Assembly (NCBI GenBank): GCA_022711465.1
Contig: JAKLEZ010000005.1
Location: forward strand, 186,001 to 250,000
DNA: 64,000 bases
Reading direction: 5' to 3'
DNA from: Planctomycetota bacterium
GTDB lineage: Bacteria; Planctomycetota; Phycisphaerae; UBA1845; PWPN01
Of this stretch, positions 9,431-18,537 are shown piece after piece (within the stretch, counting starts at the first letter, position 1; each line of letters starts with the position of its first letter). The translations under genes and the position numbers were made by a program. The notes beneath the pieces are model-generated. The model was not told the origin of the DNA. It saw only the letters and a list, made by a program, of their open reading frames with translations, and did not search any database.

Positions 9431-11308
9431 GTGGTGTCACTGCGATCGAAGGTACTGACCATCGTCGCGACCGTCGTCGCGACCTACGGGATCGTCGGGT
9501 ACGTGATCCAAAGCCGAATCCTCTTCCCCAGTTTCGCCCAGCTGGAGCGCGAGGAGGCAACCGAGGATCTCCAACGATGTGTGCGGGCCATCGAACGGGA
9601 AATCCAGCAGCTGGGGACATCCGCGGGGGACTACGGGGCCTGGGACGACACCGCGCAGTTCATCGCGGACCAGAACGTCAAGTACGCGGAGGCCAATTTG
9701 ACCGCCACCAGCTTGAAGGGTCTGGGCATCAACCTCCTGTGTATCTGCAGTCTCCAAGGGAAGGTGGTTGGCTCGCGAACGCTGGACCTGAATACGCAGG
9801 AGTCTATCGATATCCCGGGCTTTCCCAAGGACAGTTTTCCGGAGACGCACGCCCTGCTCAGGCTGAAGGAGCCCAAGGACGCCGTGGGCGGAATCGCGAT
9901 GACCGGCAAGGGACCGATGCTGGTGGCCTCGCAGCCGGTGTCGAATAACGAGCGTGAAGGTCCGATCCGCGGTGCGGTGATCATAGGCAAGCTCCTGGAC
10001 TCGGATGTCATCGCCAACCTTCGCGAGCAGACCCAGGTTCAGTTCGAGATCCTGCCCGTCCCGCCGGCCCAGCCACCGGCCAAGCTCGAACCCGCGGCGG
10101 CGGGCGACATCCACACCGCGCGGGTTGAGATTGACGACCGTCGAACCGACGTCCTGCATGTGACGACGGCCCTGTCCGACCTGGCTGGAACGCCTTGCCT
10201 GCAGATCAAGGCGGCCATTCCGCGGGAGATCACCGCCAAGGGGGCGACGGCCATGCGTTTCGCCAACTACTCGATTGTTGCGGTCGGGCTTCTGGTGCTC
10301 TTCGCCCTGTTGGCCTCCCTGCAGTGGTCGGTTCTGGGCCCCATGTCCCGACTGACCCACCATGTCGTCCGGGTGGGCAAGACCGACGACCTGACGACGC
10401 GGCTGTCGATGAGCACCAAGGATGAAATCGGGATTCTGGCCACCGAGTTCGACCGGATGGTCGAGCGGCTGGCGGAAACCCGGAGGAGAGTCGTTGAGCA
10501 GTCGTACGAGTCGGGCCTTGCGGAGATGGCCTCGGGAACCCTACACAACGTGCGTAATGCCCTGACACCGGTGCTGGTGGAAATCGACATGCTCCGCGAG
10601 GAGCTGGCCAAGGTTCCGGTCGACCAGCTGAACATGGCCAGGCAGCAGCTCGGTGAGGGGTCGGTTTCGGAGTCGCGCCGGCAGGAATTGAACCGGTTCC
10701 TGGACCTGGCGAGCGGCCGGCTCGTCACGGTCACGCAAGAGACATACTTGAAGCTCGACGACGTAGCCGTCCGAGCCAAGCAGATTGAGCAGTTCCTTTC
10801 CGAGCAGGAGGTCAGTTCGCGGGCGGATCGTCCCCTGGAATGGGTATCGGTGGACGAGTTGACCCGGGAGGCAGCCAGTCTTCTCCCGGGCGAGCTCCGC
10901 GAGCGTGTGACCATCGAGATGGGATCCGGCGTGGCCGCCACCGGCGCGTTCAAGACACACCGGGTGTGCCTGCTCCAGGTCTTCGGCAATCTGCTGACGA
11001 ACGCCGCGGAAGCGATCGGCAGTGTGGGGAAGGACCGAGGGACGGTCACTGTGGACGCGTGCGCGGAGGATGAAGGAGGTACGGCGATGATCCACTTGCG
11101 GGTCCGCGACGATGGTGTGGGAATAGCCGAACAGGATCTCAACCGTGTCTTTGAGCGGGGTTTCACGACCAAGAGCGGGTCTGCCCGAGGCATGGGACTG
11201 CACTGGTGCGCCAACAGCGTAGCGGCGATGAACGGGCGAATGTACGCGGAGAGCGACGGTACTGGGCAAGGCGCGTGCATGCACGTCCTTCTGCCCAGGA
11301 ACGCCTGA
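9431..11308 (+). CDS. CHASE4-domain membrane sensor histidine kinase
   Basis: Two-component sensor, 625 residues. TM1 is at about residues 8-28. An extracytoplasmic CHASE4 domain (about 50-210) includes the typical GDYGAWDDT segment. TM2 is at about 277-299, followed by HAMP and a short DHp helix. The phospho-acceptor is probably His372 in TLHNVRNALTPV, the atypical LHNxxNxL H-box common in planctomycetes. An HATPase domain follows with the N box (NLLTNAAEA), G1 (DDGVGIA) and the FTTKSGSARGMGLHWC lid. Two adjacent GTG codons can start it (9431 or 9434), both served by AGGAG at 9422-9426. The ligand of CHASE4 is unknown. It precedes the hybrid kinase at 11340 by 31 bp, suggesting one signalling pathway. 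Confidence 0.9.
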   Translation: MVSLRSKVLTIVATVVATYGIVGYVIQSRILFPSFAQLEREEATEDLQRCVRAIEREIQQLGTSAGDYGAWDDTAQFIADQNVKYAEANLTATSLKGLGINLLCICSLQGKVVGSRTLDLNTQESIDIPGFPKDSFPETHALLRLKEPKDAVGGIAMTGKGPMLVASQPVSNNEREGPIRGAVIIGKLLDSDVIANLREQTQVQFEILPVPPAQPPAKLEPAAAGDIHTARVEIDDRRTDVLHVTTALSDLAGTPCLQIKAAIPREITAKGATAMRFANYSIVAVGLLVLFALLASLQWSVLGPMSRLTHHVVRVGKTDDLTTRLSMSTKDEIGILATEFDRMVERLAETRRRVVEQSYESGLAEMASGTLHNVRNALTPVLVEIDMLREELAKVPVDQLNMARQQLGEGSVSESRRQELNRFLDLASGRLVTVTQETYLKLDDVAVRAKQIEQFLSEQEVSSRADRPLEWVSVDELTREAASLLPGELRERVTIEMGSGVAATGAFKTHRVCLLQVFGNLLTNAAEAIGSVGKDRGTVTVDACAEDEGGTAMIHLRVRDDGVGIAEQDLNRVFERGFTTKSGSARGMGLHWCANSVAAMNGRMYAESDGTGQGACMHVLLPRNA

Positions 11309-11339
11309 ACCATGAGTCAAGCGTGAGCGACGGAGAGCC

Positions 11340-13163
11340 ATGAGCGATAGCGAACCCCAGGCCGCGCGGATTCTTGTCGCGGACGACGAGACGCTGATCC
11401 TCGACCTGTACCGCCGGATCCTCGGCCCAGGACGCTCGGTCAAGCCGGCGGCGTCCGAAATGGATGATCTGGCCACCAAGCTGTTCGGCGAGCAACCGCT
11501 CGCTCCTTCATCACCGCGCGAGTGCTTTGAGGTGATGACTTGCGGACAGGCGAACGAGGCGGTCGAGGCGGCTCGCGACGCCCTCGCCCGGAACGCCCCT
11601 TTCGCGATCGCGTTCCTCGACGTGCGCATGCCGCCCGGCCCGAGCGGACTGGTCGCGGCCGAGCAACTGCGAGCGATGGATCCGGATCTCCAGATCGTCA
11701 TCGTCACGGCCTTCTCGGACACGGCGCCCAAGGAGATCGCCGCCCGTGTGCCCCCGGTCGACAAACTGCTGTACCTGCAGAAGCCGTTCTCGCCCTATGA
11801 GATCGAGCACTGCGCCCATGCGCTCACCGCCAAATGGCGACGCGAGAGGGAGCTGCGGGCCCTTCATGCCGAGTTGGAGGCCCGCGTGGAGAGCCGCACG
11901 GCCGAGTTGCACAAGGCCATGGTCGAGGCCGAAGCCGCCAACCGGACCAAGAGCGAGTTCCTGGCCAACATGAGCCATGAGATTCGCACGCCCATGACCG
12001 CGATCCTGGGATACTGCGAGCTCATCGCGAACCCGGCGAAAGAATGCACGCAATGTCATGCCCATCTGAACTGCGTCACCCGAACCGATGCCCTGCAGCA
12101 CCTGGCGACCATCCGCCGCAACGGAGAACACCTGCTCAGCGTCATCAACGACATCCTCGATCTGGCAAAGGTGGAATCGGGCAGACTGACTGTTGAATGC
12201 CAGCCCTGTTCCCTCCGCGCCGTCATCGAGGACGTGGCCTGCCTGCTCCGGGTACGGGCTCAAGAGAAGGGACTTGCCTACGAAATCGAATACGCCGGCC
12301 CCATTCCCGCCACCATCCGAACCGATGCCGGCCGCCTGCGCCAGATTCTGCTCAACCTCACGGCGAACGCCGTCAAGTTCACGATTCAGGGCAGCGTGCG
12401 GACGATCGTGCGGTGCCTCACCGACGCACTCGAGCCCTACATCCAATGCGACATCGTGGACACGGGCATCGGCATGACCGGAGAGCAGACCGCACACCTC
12501 TTTCAGCCTTTCGCCCAGGCCGACAGCTCGACCACCCGTCGTTTCGGCGGGTCGGGACTGGGGCTCGCGATCGCCCGGAGCCTGGCACGGATGCTGGGGG
12601 GGGACGTGGTCATTGTCGAAACGCAACCGGACCAGGGCACCCGGATTCGCCTCACCGTGACGACGGGCTCTCTCGAAGGCGTGAGCATGATCTCTCCGGC
12701 GGAAGCCGACGAGCCGGTGGCGAGAACGGAGCCGGTGCTTCGTCCATCCGTCGGTTCGCACGATCTGAAGGGCGCCCGGCTCCTTCTGGCGGAGGACGGG
12801 GTAGACAACCAGCGGCTGATTGGCCACATTCTCAAGGCCGCCGGCGCCGAGGTCGTGATCGTCGACAACGGGCAGTCGGCGGTCGAGACGGCCATGAACG
12901 TGAAGACCGGTCCTCAGGCCTTCGATGCTGTCCTCATGGACATGCAGATGCCGATCCTGGACGGATATACCGCGGCCAGGACACTCCGCGAGCAAGGCTA
13001 TGATGGGACCATTATCGCCCTGACCGCCCACGCCATGTCCAGTGACCGCGAGAAGTGCCTGGCTGCCGGCTGCGATGCCTACGCCTCCAAGCCCATCGAC
13101 CAGCGGTCGCTGGTCGATCTGATCGCCGCTCGCCTGCGCCGGCAGAATCCCTCATCCACCTGA
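11340..13163 (+). CDS. Soluble hybrid histidine kinase, REC-HisKA-HATPase-REC
   Basis: 607 residues without a transmembrane segment. An N-terminal receiver (about 1-165, phosphoacceptor Asp94 in FLDVRMP) contains an unusually long loop after helix 1. A coiled coil leads to HisKA with His213 in MSHEIRTPM, then HATPase_c, then a C-terminal receiver with Asp534 in LMDMQMP and the conserved Lys in ASKP. An insertion inside the HisKA hairpin carries C236-x2-C239-H240-x-H242-x2-C245, a possible metal site. Start ATG 11340 follows GGAGAG. No DNA-binding output domain is present, so phosphotransfer to another protein or protein-protein signalling is expected. Probably acts with the CHASE4 kinase upstream. 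Confidence 0.9.
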   Translation: MSDSEPQAARILVADDETLILDLYRRILGPGRSVKPAASEMDDLATKLFGEQPLAPSSPRECFEVMTCGQANEAVEAARDALARNAPFAIAFLDVRMPPGPSGLVAAEQLRAMDPDLQIVIVTAFSDTAPKEIAARVPPVDKLLYLQKPFSPYEIEHCAHALTAKWRRERELRALHAELEARVESRTAELHKAMVEAEAANRTKSEFLANMSHEIRTPMTAILGYCELIANPAKECTQCHAHLNCVTRTDALQHLATIRRNGEHLLSVINDILDLAKVESGRLTVECQPCSLRAVIEDVACLLRVRAQEKGLAYEIEYAGPIPATIRTDAGRLRQILLNLTANAVKFTIQGSVRTIVRCLTDALEPYIQCDIVDTGIGMTGEQTAHLFQPFAQADSSTTRRFGGSGLGLAIARSLARMLGGDVVIVETQPDQGTRIRLTVTTGSLEGVSMISPAEADEPVARTEPVLRPSVGSHDLKGARLLLAEDGVDNQRLIGHILKAAGAEVVIVDNGQSAVETAMNVKTGPQAFDAVLMDMQMPILDGYTAARTLREQGYDGTIIALTAHAMSSDREKCLAAGCDAYASKPIDQRSLVDLIAARLRRQNPSST

Positions 13164-13431
13164 ACCACAACCGACCCGGCCTGACAAGTCCTCCGCTGCG
13201 GCGGCCGGTCCGTTTCTCGGCTGCCGGCGGCCCATGAGCACGTATCGCCTCACACCCGTCGGTCGAAAGGCCCTGCCAATCTATCGGACCCGGCTTCAGG
13301 GAGAGCCGCCCGACGTTTCCGCCGATGCGTTTGCCCCGGCGGCTCTTTGCATCTTATGGTTGGACTGGCAGACGGGAAGCCCCGTTGATTCCCGTTCGAC
13401 TTTGCCGCTGATGATGAAAAGGGGGACCACG

Positions 13432-14172
13432 ATGGTGTGCGCAACCGGACTGAGAGGATGGGGATTGGCGTTGATCGCCGTCGTCGTGCTGGGTGGCACG
13501 GCCGATGGGGCGATGATCTCCGCCGACTACGACTATGATTACTGGCAATCGGTGAGCTTCTCGACTCGCCTGCCGGGCCACACAGGCCCGATGAACCAGG
13601 CGACGGTTCAGTTCCTGGGCACGCGCGTGGATCTGCCGGCGGGGCCAGGCGTGGACACGGTCATCCCCGCTTCGTTCACCTCGTACTGCGCAGAGATCGG
13701 CGAAGGGCTGCAGCTGTCCAAAGTGAACCACCACACCGACGTGCTGCCGCTCCTGGGAGCCACGACCACTTCCGGCGGCATCAGCGGCCCGGTGACGTTT
13801 GATCCCACGCGGACGGGATACCTGGAGCGGCTGTGGGGCGGTTTTCTCGATGACGTCGTGGACACCAAGACCTCTGCCGCCTTCCAACTCGCCCAGTGGG
13901 AACTGGCGTTCGACACCAACGCGACCCTGTACGACCTGGGGGGCACAAGCCGATTCTACGTGGGCTCGTCACAATGGGGTCAGATTGCCACCATCGCCGA
14001 AGGCTGGCTGAGCACCGTGCGAGGCGGTGGGACATTGCCCAGCGTTCAACTCTACCTGCTGAAGGGCCCGGGAGTCCAGGATCAGATCACGGGCATTCCC
14101 GAGCCGGCGACACTCCTGCTGCTGATCGCGGCGGGGATCCCGCTTGCCCTGCGGCGGTATCTCCGCGGGTGA
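13432..14172 (+). CDS. PEP-CTERM sorting domain protein
   Basis: 246 residues from ATG 13432. This start has an AAAAGGGGG ribosome site 6 nt upstream and gives an immediate signal peptide (GLALIAVVVLGGTADGA). The frame is open further upstream, but that part is not signal-like. The C-terminus has the tripartite PEP-CTERM signal: IPEPAT, a hydrophobic helix and a basic RRYLR end. Such proteins are processed by an exosortase and displayed on or beyond the outer membrane; no exosortase gene is in this window. The mature part is of unknown function. Confidence 0.85.
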   Translation: MVCATGLRGWGLALIAVVVLGGTADGAMISADYDYDYWQSVSFSTRLPGHTGPMNQATVQFLGTRVDLPAGPGVDTVIPASFTSYCAEIGEGLQLSKVNHHTDVLPLLGATTTSGGISGPVTFDPTRTGYLERLWGGFLDDVVDTKTSAAFQLAQWELAFDTNATLYDLGGTSRFYVGSSQWGQIATIAEGWLSTVRGGGTLPSVQLYLLKGPGVQDQITGIPEPATLLLLIAAGIPLALRRYLRG

Positions 14173-14232
14173 CGATCGTGCCTCGTCCCGTGCAGCGCCG
14201 CGAGGGCGGCGTCGGGAGGGATGAGGGCTGAG

Positions 14233-14288
14233 AAGGCCGCGGCGTTGGTTCACCGTGCGTGACGGGGAATCGGCCGCGGCCTTTGCTT
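14233..14288 (+). terminator. Terminator hairpin after the PEP-CTERM gene
   Basis: AAGGCCGCGG (14233-14242) pairs perfectly with CCGCGGCCTT (14274-14283) around a 31-nt loop, followed by TTGCTTT. It lies between convergent genes and could serve both directions. Confidence 0.5.
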
Positions 14289-14392
14289 TGCGCTCAACGA
14301 AAACGCAGAGGGCAAACCCAGCATGGCTCGGGCGCCCGGGCGGCGGGAGCGACGGGGATCCAGCGCGGTTGAGGACCGGCTTTCCCGACGAC

Positions 14393-15382
14393 TCACTCGA
14401 ACTCCGCCAGCACCACGATGAAGCGATGCAGGCTGAGGGCGATGCGCGGGCTGGCGCTGAGCCACTCCATGCCCCCGAGGCTGCGCACCCGCTGAAGACG
14501 GATGGCTTCCAGGTTGCCGAGTTCCGACCAGGCGCGGTACAGATCGAGCATGGCCCGCTGATCGACAGGCTGGCGGAATTCGAGAATGACGGCTGGGTTG
14601 GCGGCGCGTAGTCCTTCGAGTGACAATTCGCCATGCGACACCTTGAGCATGCTGGCGGCCGCGTTCACCCATCCCGCCAGCTCGATCTGACCGGCCAGGA
14701 ATGAGCCCGGACCTGCGACCCACACCGCCTTGGGCGGCACGGGCAGTTCGCCCAGCGACACCAGCACCGGGCGCCTGACCGGGACGTGTCCGGCCGCGGC
14801 GGCGTGGAGAGCCTCCACGTCGGCACGGATCAGGACGACCAGGCGAGCGGCGGTGGCGGGCCGGTCGCACACCCGGCCGACGCGATCGATGGCCTGGTAG
14901 ATCTCCTCCAGGGTGTCGTGCGGGACCGGCTGGTGGCGGATCCCCAACTGGCGAAGGCCGTCGGTCAGCCGGCCGCTGTTGGCCGTCACCAGCACCAGAT
15001 CCGGCGACAACGACTTGATCTTCTCGAAGTTGGGATCCTGGAGTGCCCCGACAGCCGTCACCGACTCGATGCCCGGGGGATGCAGGCAATAAGGCGTCCG
15101 GCCCACCAGCCGATCTCGAAGCCCCAACGCACAGACAATCTCGGTGATGCTGGGAGCCAGACTGATGATCCGGGCGGGTCCACGGCCGGCCTCGGCGGGA
15201 TCGACTTCCGGATGGACCACATAGTCCTTCGGGGTCGGCAATGCCGCTGCCCAGGCAGGCGGGTTCCCCTGGGGGCGCAGCGTCACTTCCTCGGTGACCA
15301 GCAGGCTCCGCACCCGCAGTCCCACCGCGGCGGTGAACACTGCGGCGACCAGCAGCACCAGCAGAACGCGAGAACGCTTCAT
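14393..15382 (-). CDS. BtuF-like periplasmic substrate-binding protein
   Basis: 329 residues with an N-terminal signal/anchor helix (about 5-22). The body is a helical-backbone metal-receptor type binding protein: RIISLAPSITEIVCALG at about 72, then DPNFEKIKSLSPDLVLV, then a C-terminal lobe. These motifs match BtuF/FhuD-type receptors for corrinoids or chelated metals. No permease or ATPase gene lies nearby, so the transporter must be elsewhere. ATG 15382 is 4 nt after the stop of the MTH1187-family gene, so translation is probably coupled. The ligand is not determinable from sequence; cobalamin is the default guess for the family. Confidence 0.75.
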   Translation of the reverse strand: MKRSRVLLVLLVAAVFTAAVGLRVRSLLVTEEVTLRPQGNPPAWAAALPTPKDYVVHPEVDPAEAGRGPARIISLAPSITEIVCALGLRDRLVGRTPYCLHPPGIESVTAVGALQDPNFEKIKSLSPDLVLVTANSGRLTDGLRQLGIRHQPVPHDTLEEIYQAIDRVGRVCDRPATAARLVVLIRADVEALHAAAAGHVPVRRPVLVSLGELPVPPKAVWVAGPGSFLAGQIELAGWVNAAASMLKVSHGELSLEGLRAANPAVILEFRQPVDQRAMLDLYRAWSELGNLEAIRLQRVRSLGGMEWLSASPRIALSLHRFIVVLAEFE

Positions 15383-15386
15383 CAGG

Positions 15387-15698
15387 TCACTGTCTCAGCT
15401 TGCGGCCCAAGCGCTGCTCGACGCTGGCGATCTTGCCGGCCAGTCGGCCGCCGCCCCCCTGCCGCCAGTCGAGTTTGATCGTGCAGGCGATGCGTCCGCT
15501 GTCCTGGCACATGCGATCGAAGCACTGCTTCACCACGCCCATGACCTCGTCCCACTCGCCCTCGAGCACCGTACCCATCGGGTTGAGCCGGTAGGGCAAG
15601 CCGCTGTGGTCGATGATGTCCAGGCTCCGAGCCACGTATTGACCGACCGATTCCCCCTTGTCCGTGGGGAACATTGAGAACTCCAAGAGTACCGACAT
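15387..15698 (-). CDS. MTH1187-family (DUF77, YqgV-like) thiamine-binding protein
   Basis: 103 residues starting at ATG 15698, where GAAAGGAG sits 8 nt upstream; the in-frame codons before it lack a ribosome site. The sequence follows the small ferredoxin-like MTH1187 family: MSVLLEFSMFPTDKGESV, a central NPMGTVLEG, and C-terminal RxxKL. Members are cytosolic tetramers, and related YkoF-type proteins bind thiamine or its pyrimidine precursor. It is the first gene of a two-gene operon with a BtuF-like binding protein. Confidence 0.85.
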   Translation of the reverse strand: MSVLLEFSMFPTDKGESVGQYVARSLDIIDHSGLPYRLNPMGTVLEGEWDEVMGVVKQCFDRMCQDSGRIACTIKLDWRQGGGGRLAGKIASVEQRLGRKLRQ

Positions 15699-15851
15699 GG
15701 CGATGATCTCCTTTCGGTGGATTATACACACCGCATCGCGGGGGGCGATGCGACTTCAGAAGTGAGAAGTGAGACCGAAGAAAGGGGCTGTGGGTAACCG
15801 CTTTCACGGCGTCTGGGGATACTCGAGAGGATCCGGCGCGGGGACTGATCC

Positions 15852-17246
15852 TTACGGCTGCTTGCTCATCCGAACGCGAGCACCGGAATCGAGGCCGGAG
15901 TCGCCCTCGATTCGCTCCAGGCGGCCGCCGTCGTCCCGCAGATCGTCGTCGACGCTGTAGACGACATAACCACCCGCTTCCCGCTTATAAATGAGTGACT
16001 TACCCGTGAATGGATCGGCTGGCAGAGGGTCAGTGTGCGCGGGGACAAGCTCCGCCAGAGTGTCAGGCAGCTTCCCGTGGGTGATGAGATGGCGCCGAAT
16101 CATGATTGCCACGGCCGTACAGCGTACCTGGGCGAGCGACCGGCCGGTCAGCACCACGGACCGCGTGATGCTGGGCACCAGGAGCCGCCCCAGCGTCGAA
16201 CGTGCGAGGTCGGGCTGATTCATCGCGGCCACGATCTCGGGCCAAGGCTTCCTCGACGCCTGCAGCAGCCTGTCCATATCCTTGAGATACCCCAAGGCCA
16301 GTTGTCGCGGGATCGGGTTGAGCCACGAGCCCCCGGGCATCGACGGGGCCGTGCTCTCCTCCGCGAGTCTGGCCGCCGCCTGTTCGTCCACCAGGCCCAA
16401 GAGATCGGATCGCATGCCGGCGATGCCATAGACGCGATCGGCCAGAACCATGCGCTCCACCTCGTTGTCCAGCCACGAATCCTGCACGACCCGTTGCAGC
16501 CGGGCCAGAGACTCCTCCGGAAGCTGGGCCAGATTCAGCACCGCCTGCGCGTCCGTCAGCAGCAGGGAGCGACAGGTCACGCCCGAAATGTGAACGATGA
16601 CCGCAGGTTGAGGTCGGAAGACGCGCAGCGCGGCGAACGACGAAATCACCGACTCCACGGCCTGGTCCGCTCGACCTCGTCCCACCGCCTCACGCGTGCG
16701 AAGCGAGAGCAGCTTGAAGGCACTACGAACCACAGTCAGCCGTTCGATGGATGGTCCCATCCCGTACTGCATGTCCAGGCTGAACCGCCCGAACGGCAAC
16801 GCCGCCCCGCGATCGAACATCTCCAGGGCCAGTCTGTTACGTTCCAGAATCCGCCGAGCATGCCCATGTTGCTCGGCCGACGGCTGGCTGGCAGGCCGGG
16901 TAGCCGCGGCCCAATAGGGCTCGAGTGCCTCGATGATCCCCTTGGGGTGTACCAGGGCCAGGGCCGCGTTGTAGTACCATCCCGCGTCCTGGTCTTCCTC
17001 AAGCCGGGGCGATCCGGCTTCAAGATCCTTGAAGACCAGCGGTTCACCGGCATCGCGGATCCGGGTGATCTCGGCTCGCAGCTGCCGGGTGACGTGCCAA
17101 CCCCAGATCAGAACACCTACGAACAGCAGCACGCCGGCGACCGCTACCCATTTCAGCACACGCCGCCACCAAGTCCGCTTGGGTTTCACCGTCGCCTTGA
17201 TCGTGGTTTCCATCCTCGCGCCGTCCTTTGCCGTAGCGTGGCTCAT
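15852..17246 (-). CDS. Membrane-anchored protein of the ECF operon, GspG-like C-terminus
   Basis: 464 residues from ATG 17246, 17 nt after the preceding gene; ATG 17213 is an alternative. One transmembrane helix (about 28-48) anchors a large, probably periplasmic, mostly helical region without a known domain. The last 80 residues follow a pattern common in planctomycetes and reminiscent of GspG-type pseudopilins: HGKLPDTLAELVP, PxDPFTGKxLxY, and YSVDDDLRDDGG. Third gene of the operon sigma factor / small membrane protein / this gene. It could be the sensor or effector of that regulon; the role is inferred from position only. Confidence 0.65.
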   Translation of the reverse strand: MSHATAKDGARMETTIKATVKPKRTWWRRVLKWVAVAGVLLFVGVLIWGWHVTRQLRAEITRIRDAGEPLVFKDLEAGSPRLEEDQDAGWYYNAALALVHPKGIIEALEPYWAAATRPASQPSAEQHGHARRILERNRLALEMFDRGAALPFGRFSLDMQYGMGPSIERLTVVRSAFKLLSLRTREAVGRGRADQAVESVISSFAALRVFRPQPAVIVHISGVTCRSLLLTDAQAVLNLAQLPEESLARLQRVVQDSWLDNEVERMVLADRVYGIAGMRSDLLGLVDEQAAARLAEESTAPSMPGGSWLNPIPRQLALGYLKDMDRLLQASRKPWPEIVAAMNQPDLARSTLGRLLVPSITRSVVLTGRSLAQVRCTAVAIMIRRHLITHGKLPDTLAELVPAHTDPLPADPFTGKSLIYKREAGGYVVYSVDDDLRDDGGRLERIEGDSGLDSGARVRMSKQP

Positions 17247-17263
17247 CGCAATACCCTTCGAAA

Positions 17264-17653
17264 TCACCAGTCGCCGGGGGAGCCGAACATCGCTGCCGAA
17301 GACTGACTCGCCCACCGCTGGCGATCGGCCAGCAGTGCAAACGCCAAGTACCGCCGCCCCGCCCCGTCGCCGTCCAACTCCTGGGCGAGCTCTTCCGCCT
17401 CCGGTGTCCAAAGCGTCTCCCGGGCATCGAGTATGGCCCGTGTTTCCCGGTCCATCTGTTGGGTGTGCCATTGCAGCCCAATCACCAGGAGGATCAAGGC
17501 CGCCACCGCCAGCCATTTGCCGATCGGCCGCTGCGCACGCGGGCTCACATCGGCCAGGACCCTGGCTCGCAAAGCCTTCGACGGACCGGCCGGCCGATAC
17601 TTGCTCAGCCGCCCCTCCAGTTCAGCGAACGCCAGATCGTCGTTTGCGCTCAT
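17264..17653 (-). CDS. Small single-pass membrane protein, candidate anti-sigma factor
   Basis: 129 residues: about 46 cytoplasmic residues, one transmembrane helix (KWLAVAALILLVIGL, about 46-60) and a periplasmic tail. The start overlaps the sigma-factor stop by the classic 4 nt (17650-17653). Topology and position suit an anti-sigma factor. The zinc-binding HxxxCxxC motif of ZAS anti-sigma domains is absent, so recognition would be by a different fold. An accessory membrane protein is the alternative. Confidence 0.65.
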   Translation of the reverse strand: MSANDDLAFAELEGRLSKYRPAGPSKALRARVLADVSPRAQRPIGKWLAVAALILLVIGLQWHTQQMDRETRAILDARETLWTPEAEELAQELDGDGAGRRYLAFALLADRQRWASQSSAAMFGSPGDW

Positions 17654-18198
17654 GGGTACACACTCCGGTCGCGGTTCAGCAGCCCCCGCAGTCGTTCCAG
17701 GGCATATCGATAGCGGCTGGCGGCGGTGTTCAGGGGCACGCCGATCCGCCCGCTGATCTCGCGGAAAGTCAAACCCTCGAAAACCTTGAGATGAACCACC
17801 TCACGTTGGTCGGCAGGCAGCACCCGCAGGGCTGATTCGATCGCTTCTCGCTCGTCGGCATCCTCCTGTTGCCCGGAATGGGGCTCCAGCAATCGGGACA
17901 GGGAATCGGCGGTCCGACGCTGACCGCGACGCAGCATGCTGTAGCACTCGTTCCGGACCGCGACGCGCAGATACGCCTGATCCTCCCGGAGCTCCGGGGT
18001 GTTTTGGCCGGACCGCAGCAGCTTGTAGAAAGCCTGGTGGACGGCGTCCTCCGCCCCGGCCGGGTCCGCCAGGATCATCAGCGCATATCGATACAACTCC
18101 CCCGCGCACCGATCGTAAAGGTCGGCCAGCGCGAGTCGACCATTCCGGCTCTCGGCCGGCGGAGGCTTTTCGGCATCGTCTCGGTGCAGCAAACTCAT
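17650..18198 (-). CDS. ECF-family RNA polymerase sigma factor
   Basis: 182 residues with the sigma-2 (LYRYALMILADPAGAEDAVHQAFYKLL) and sigma-4 regions (PADQREVVHLKVFEGLTFREIS with the helix-turn-helix GVPLNTAASRYRYALERLR). The linker between them is short, and sigma-1.1 and sigma-3 are absent, as in ECF factors. Start ATG 18198 has a weak AGAGAT ribosome site. It is followed, with a 4-nt overlap, by a single-pass membrane protein and a larger anchored protein, the normal layout of a membrane-signalled ECF system. Its promoter and target genes are not identified here. Confidence 0.92.
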   Translation of the reverse strand: MSLLHRDDAEKPPPAESRNGRLALADLYDRCAGELYRYALMILADPAGAEDAVHQAFYKLLRSGQNTPELREDQAYLRVAVRNECYSMLRRGQRRTADSLSRLLEPHSGQQEDADEREAIESALRVLPADQREVVHLKVFEGLTFREISGRIGVPLNTAASRYRYALERLRGLLNRDRSVYP

Positions 18199-18537
18199 GG
18201 CATCTCTATGGACGGGACGCTGAGCAAGCGACGATTTGTCTACCCATGCTACGAGATTCGCCCATGATGCGAAAACCGGACGCGAAGACGATGGCGTGGA
18301 CCGACCCGGCGTCAGGTCGATCCACCCAGGATCAGTGCCTCGAGGATGCGGACGCGGCGCCGGGCGGGGCGGCCGTTCGGCGACCCGTCGAGCGGAGGAT
18401 ACGGATGCAGGGCGGCCTCATCTGGAGGGGCTGCCCGGCTTCCCCCGCCGGGCATGTCCGGGCATAATGGCGCCTCGGCCGACGGACTCGTGCGTGCGTC
18501 AGTCCGGTGCCGAATCATCGATCGGAGGAGACCTGCG
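18199..18537. other. Divergent intergenic region with a strong hairpin
   Basis: No gene seen. An 8-bp perfect stem (18432-18439 with 18447-18454) around a 7-nt C-rich loop lies about 85 nt before the oxidoreductase start, with a CATAAT-like -10 at 18463-18468 just after it. The hairpin may be an upstream terminator or a protein-binding site. No riboswitch family was recognised. Confidence 0.4.

Noticed and set aside
11511..13031. 506-codon minus-strand ORF
   Set aside because: Opposite the hybrid kinase, whose REC, HisKA and HATPase motifs are unambiguous.
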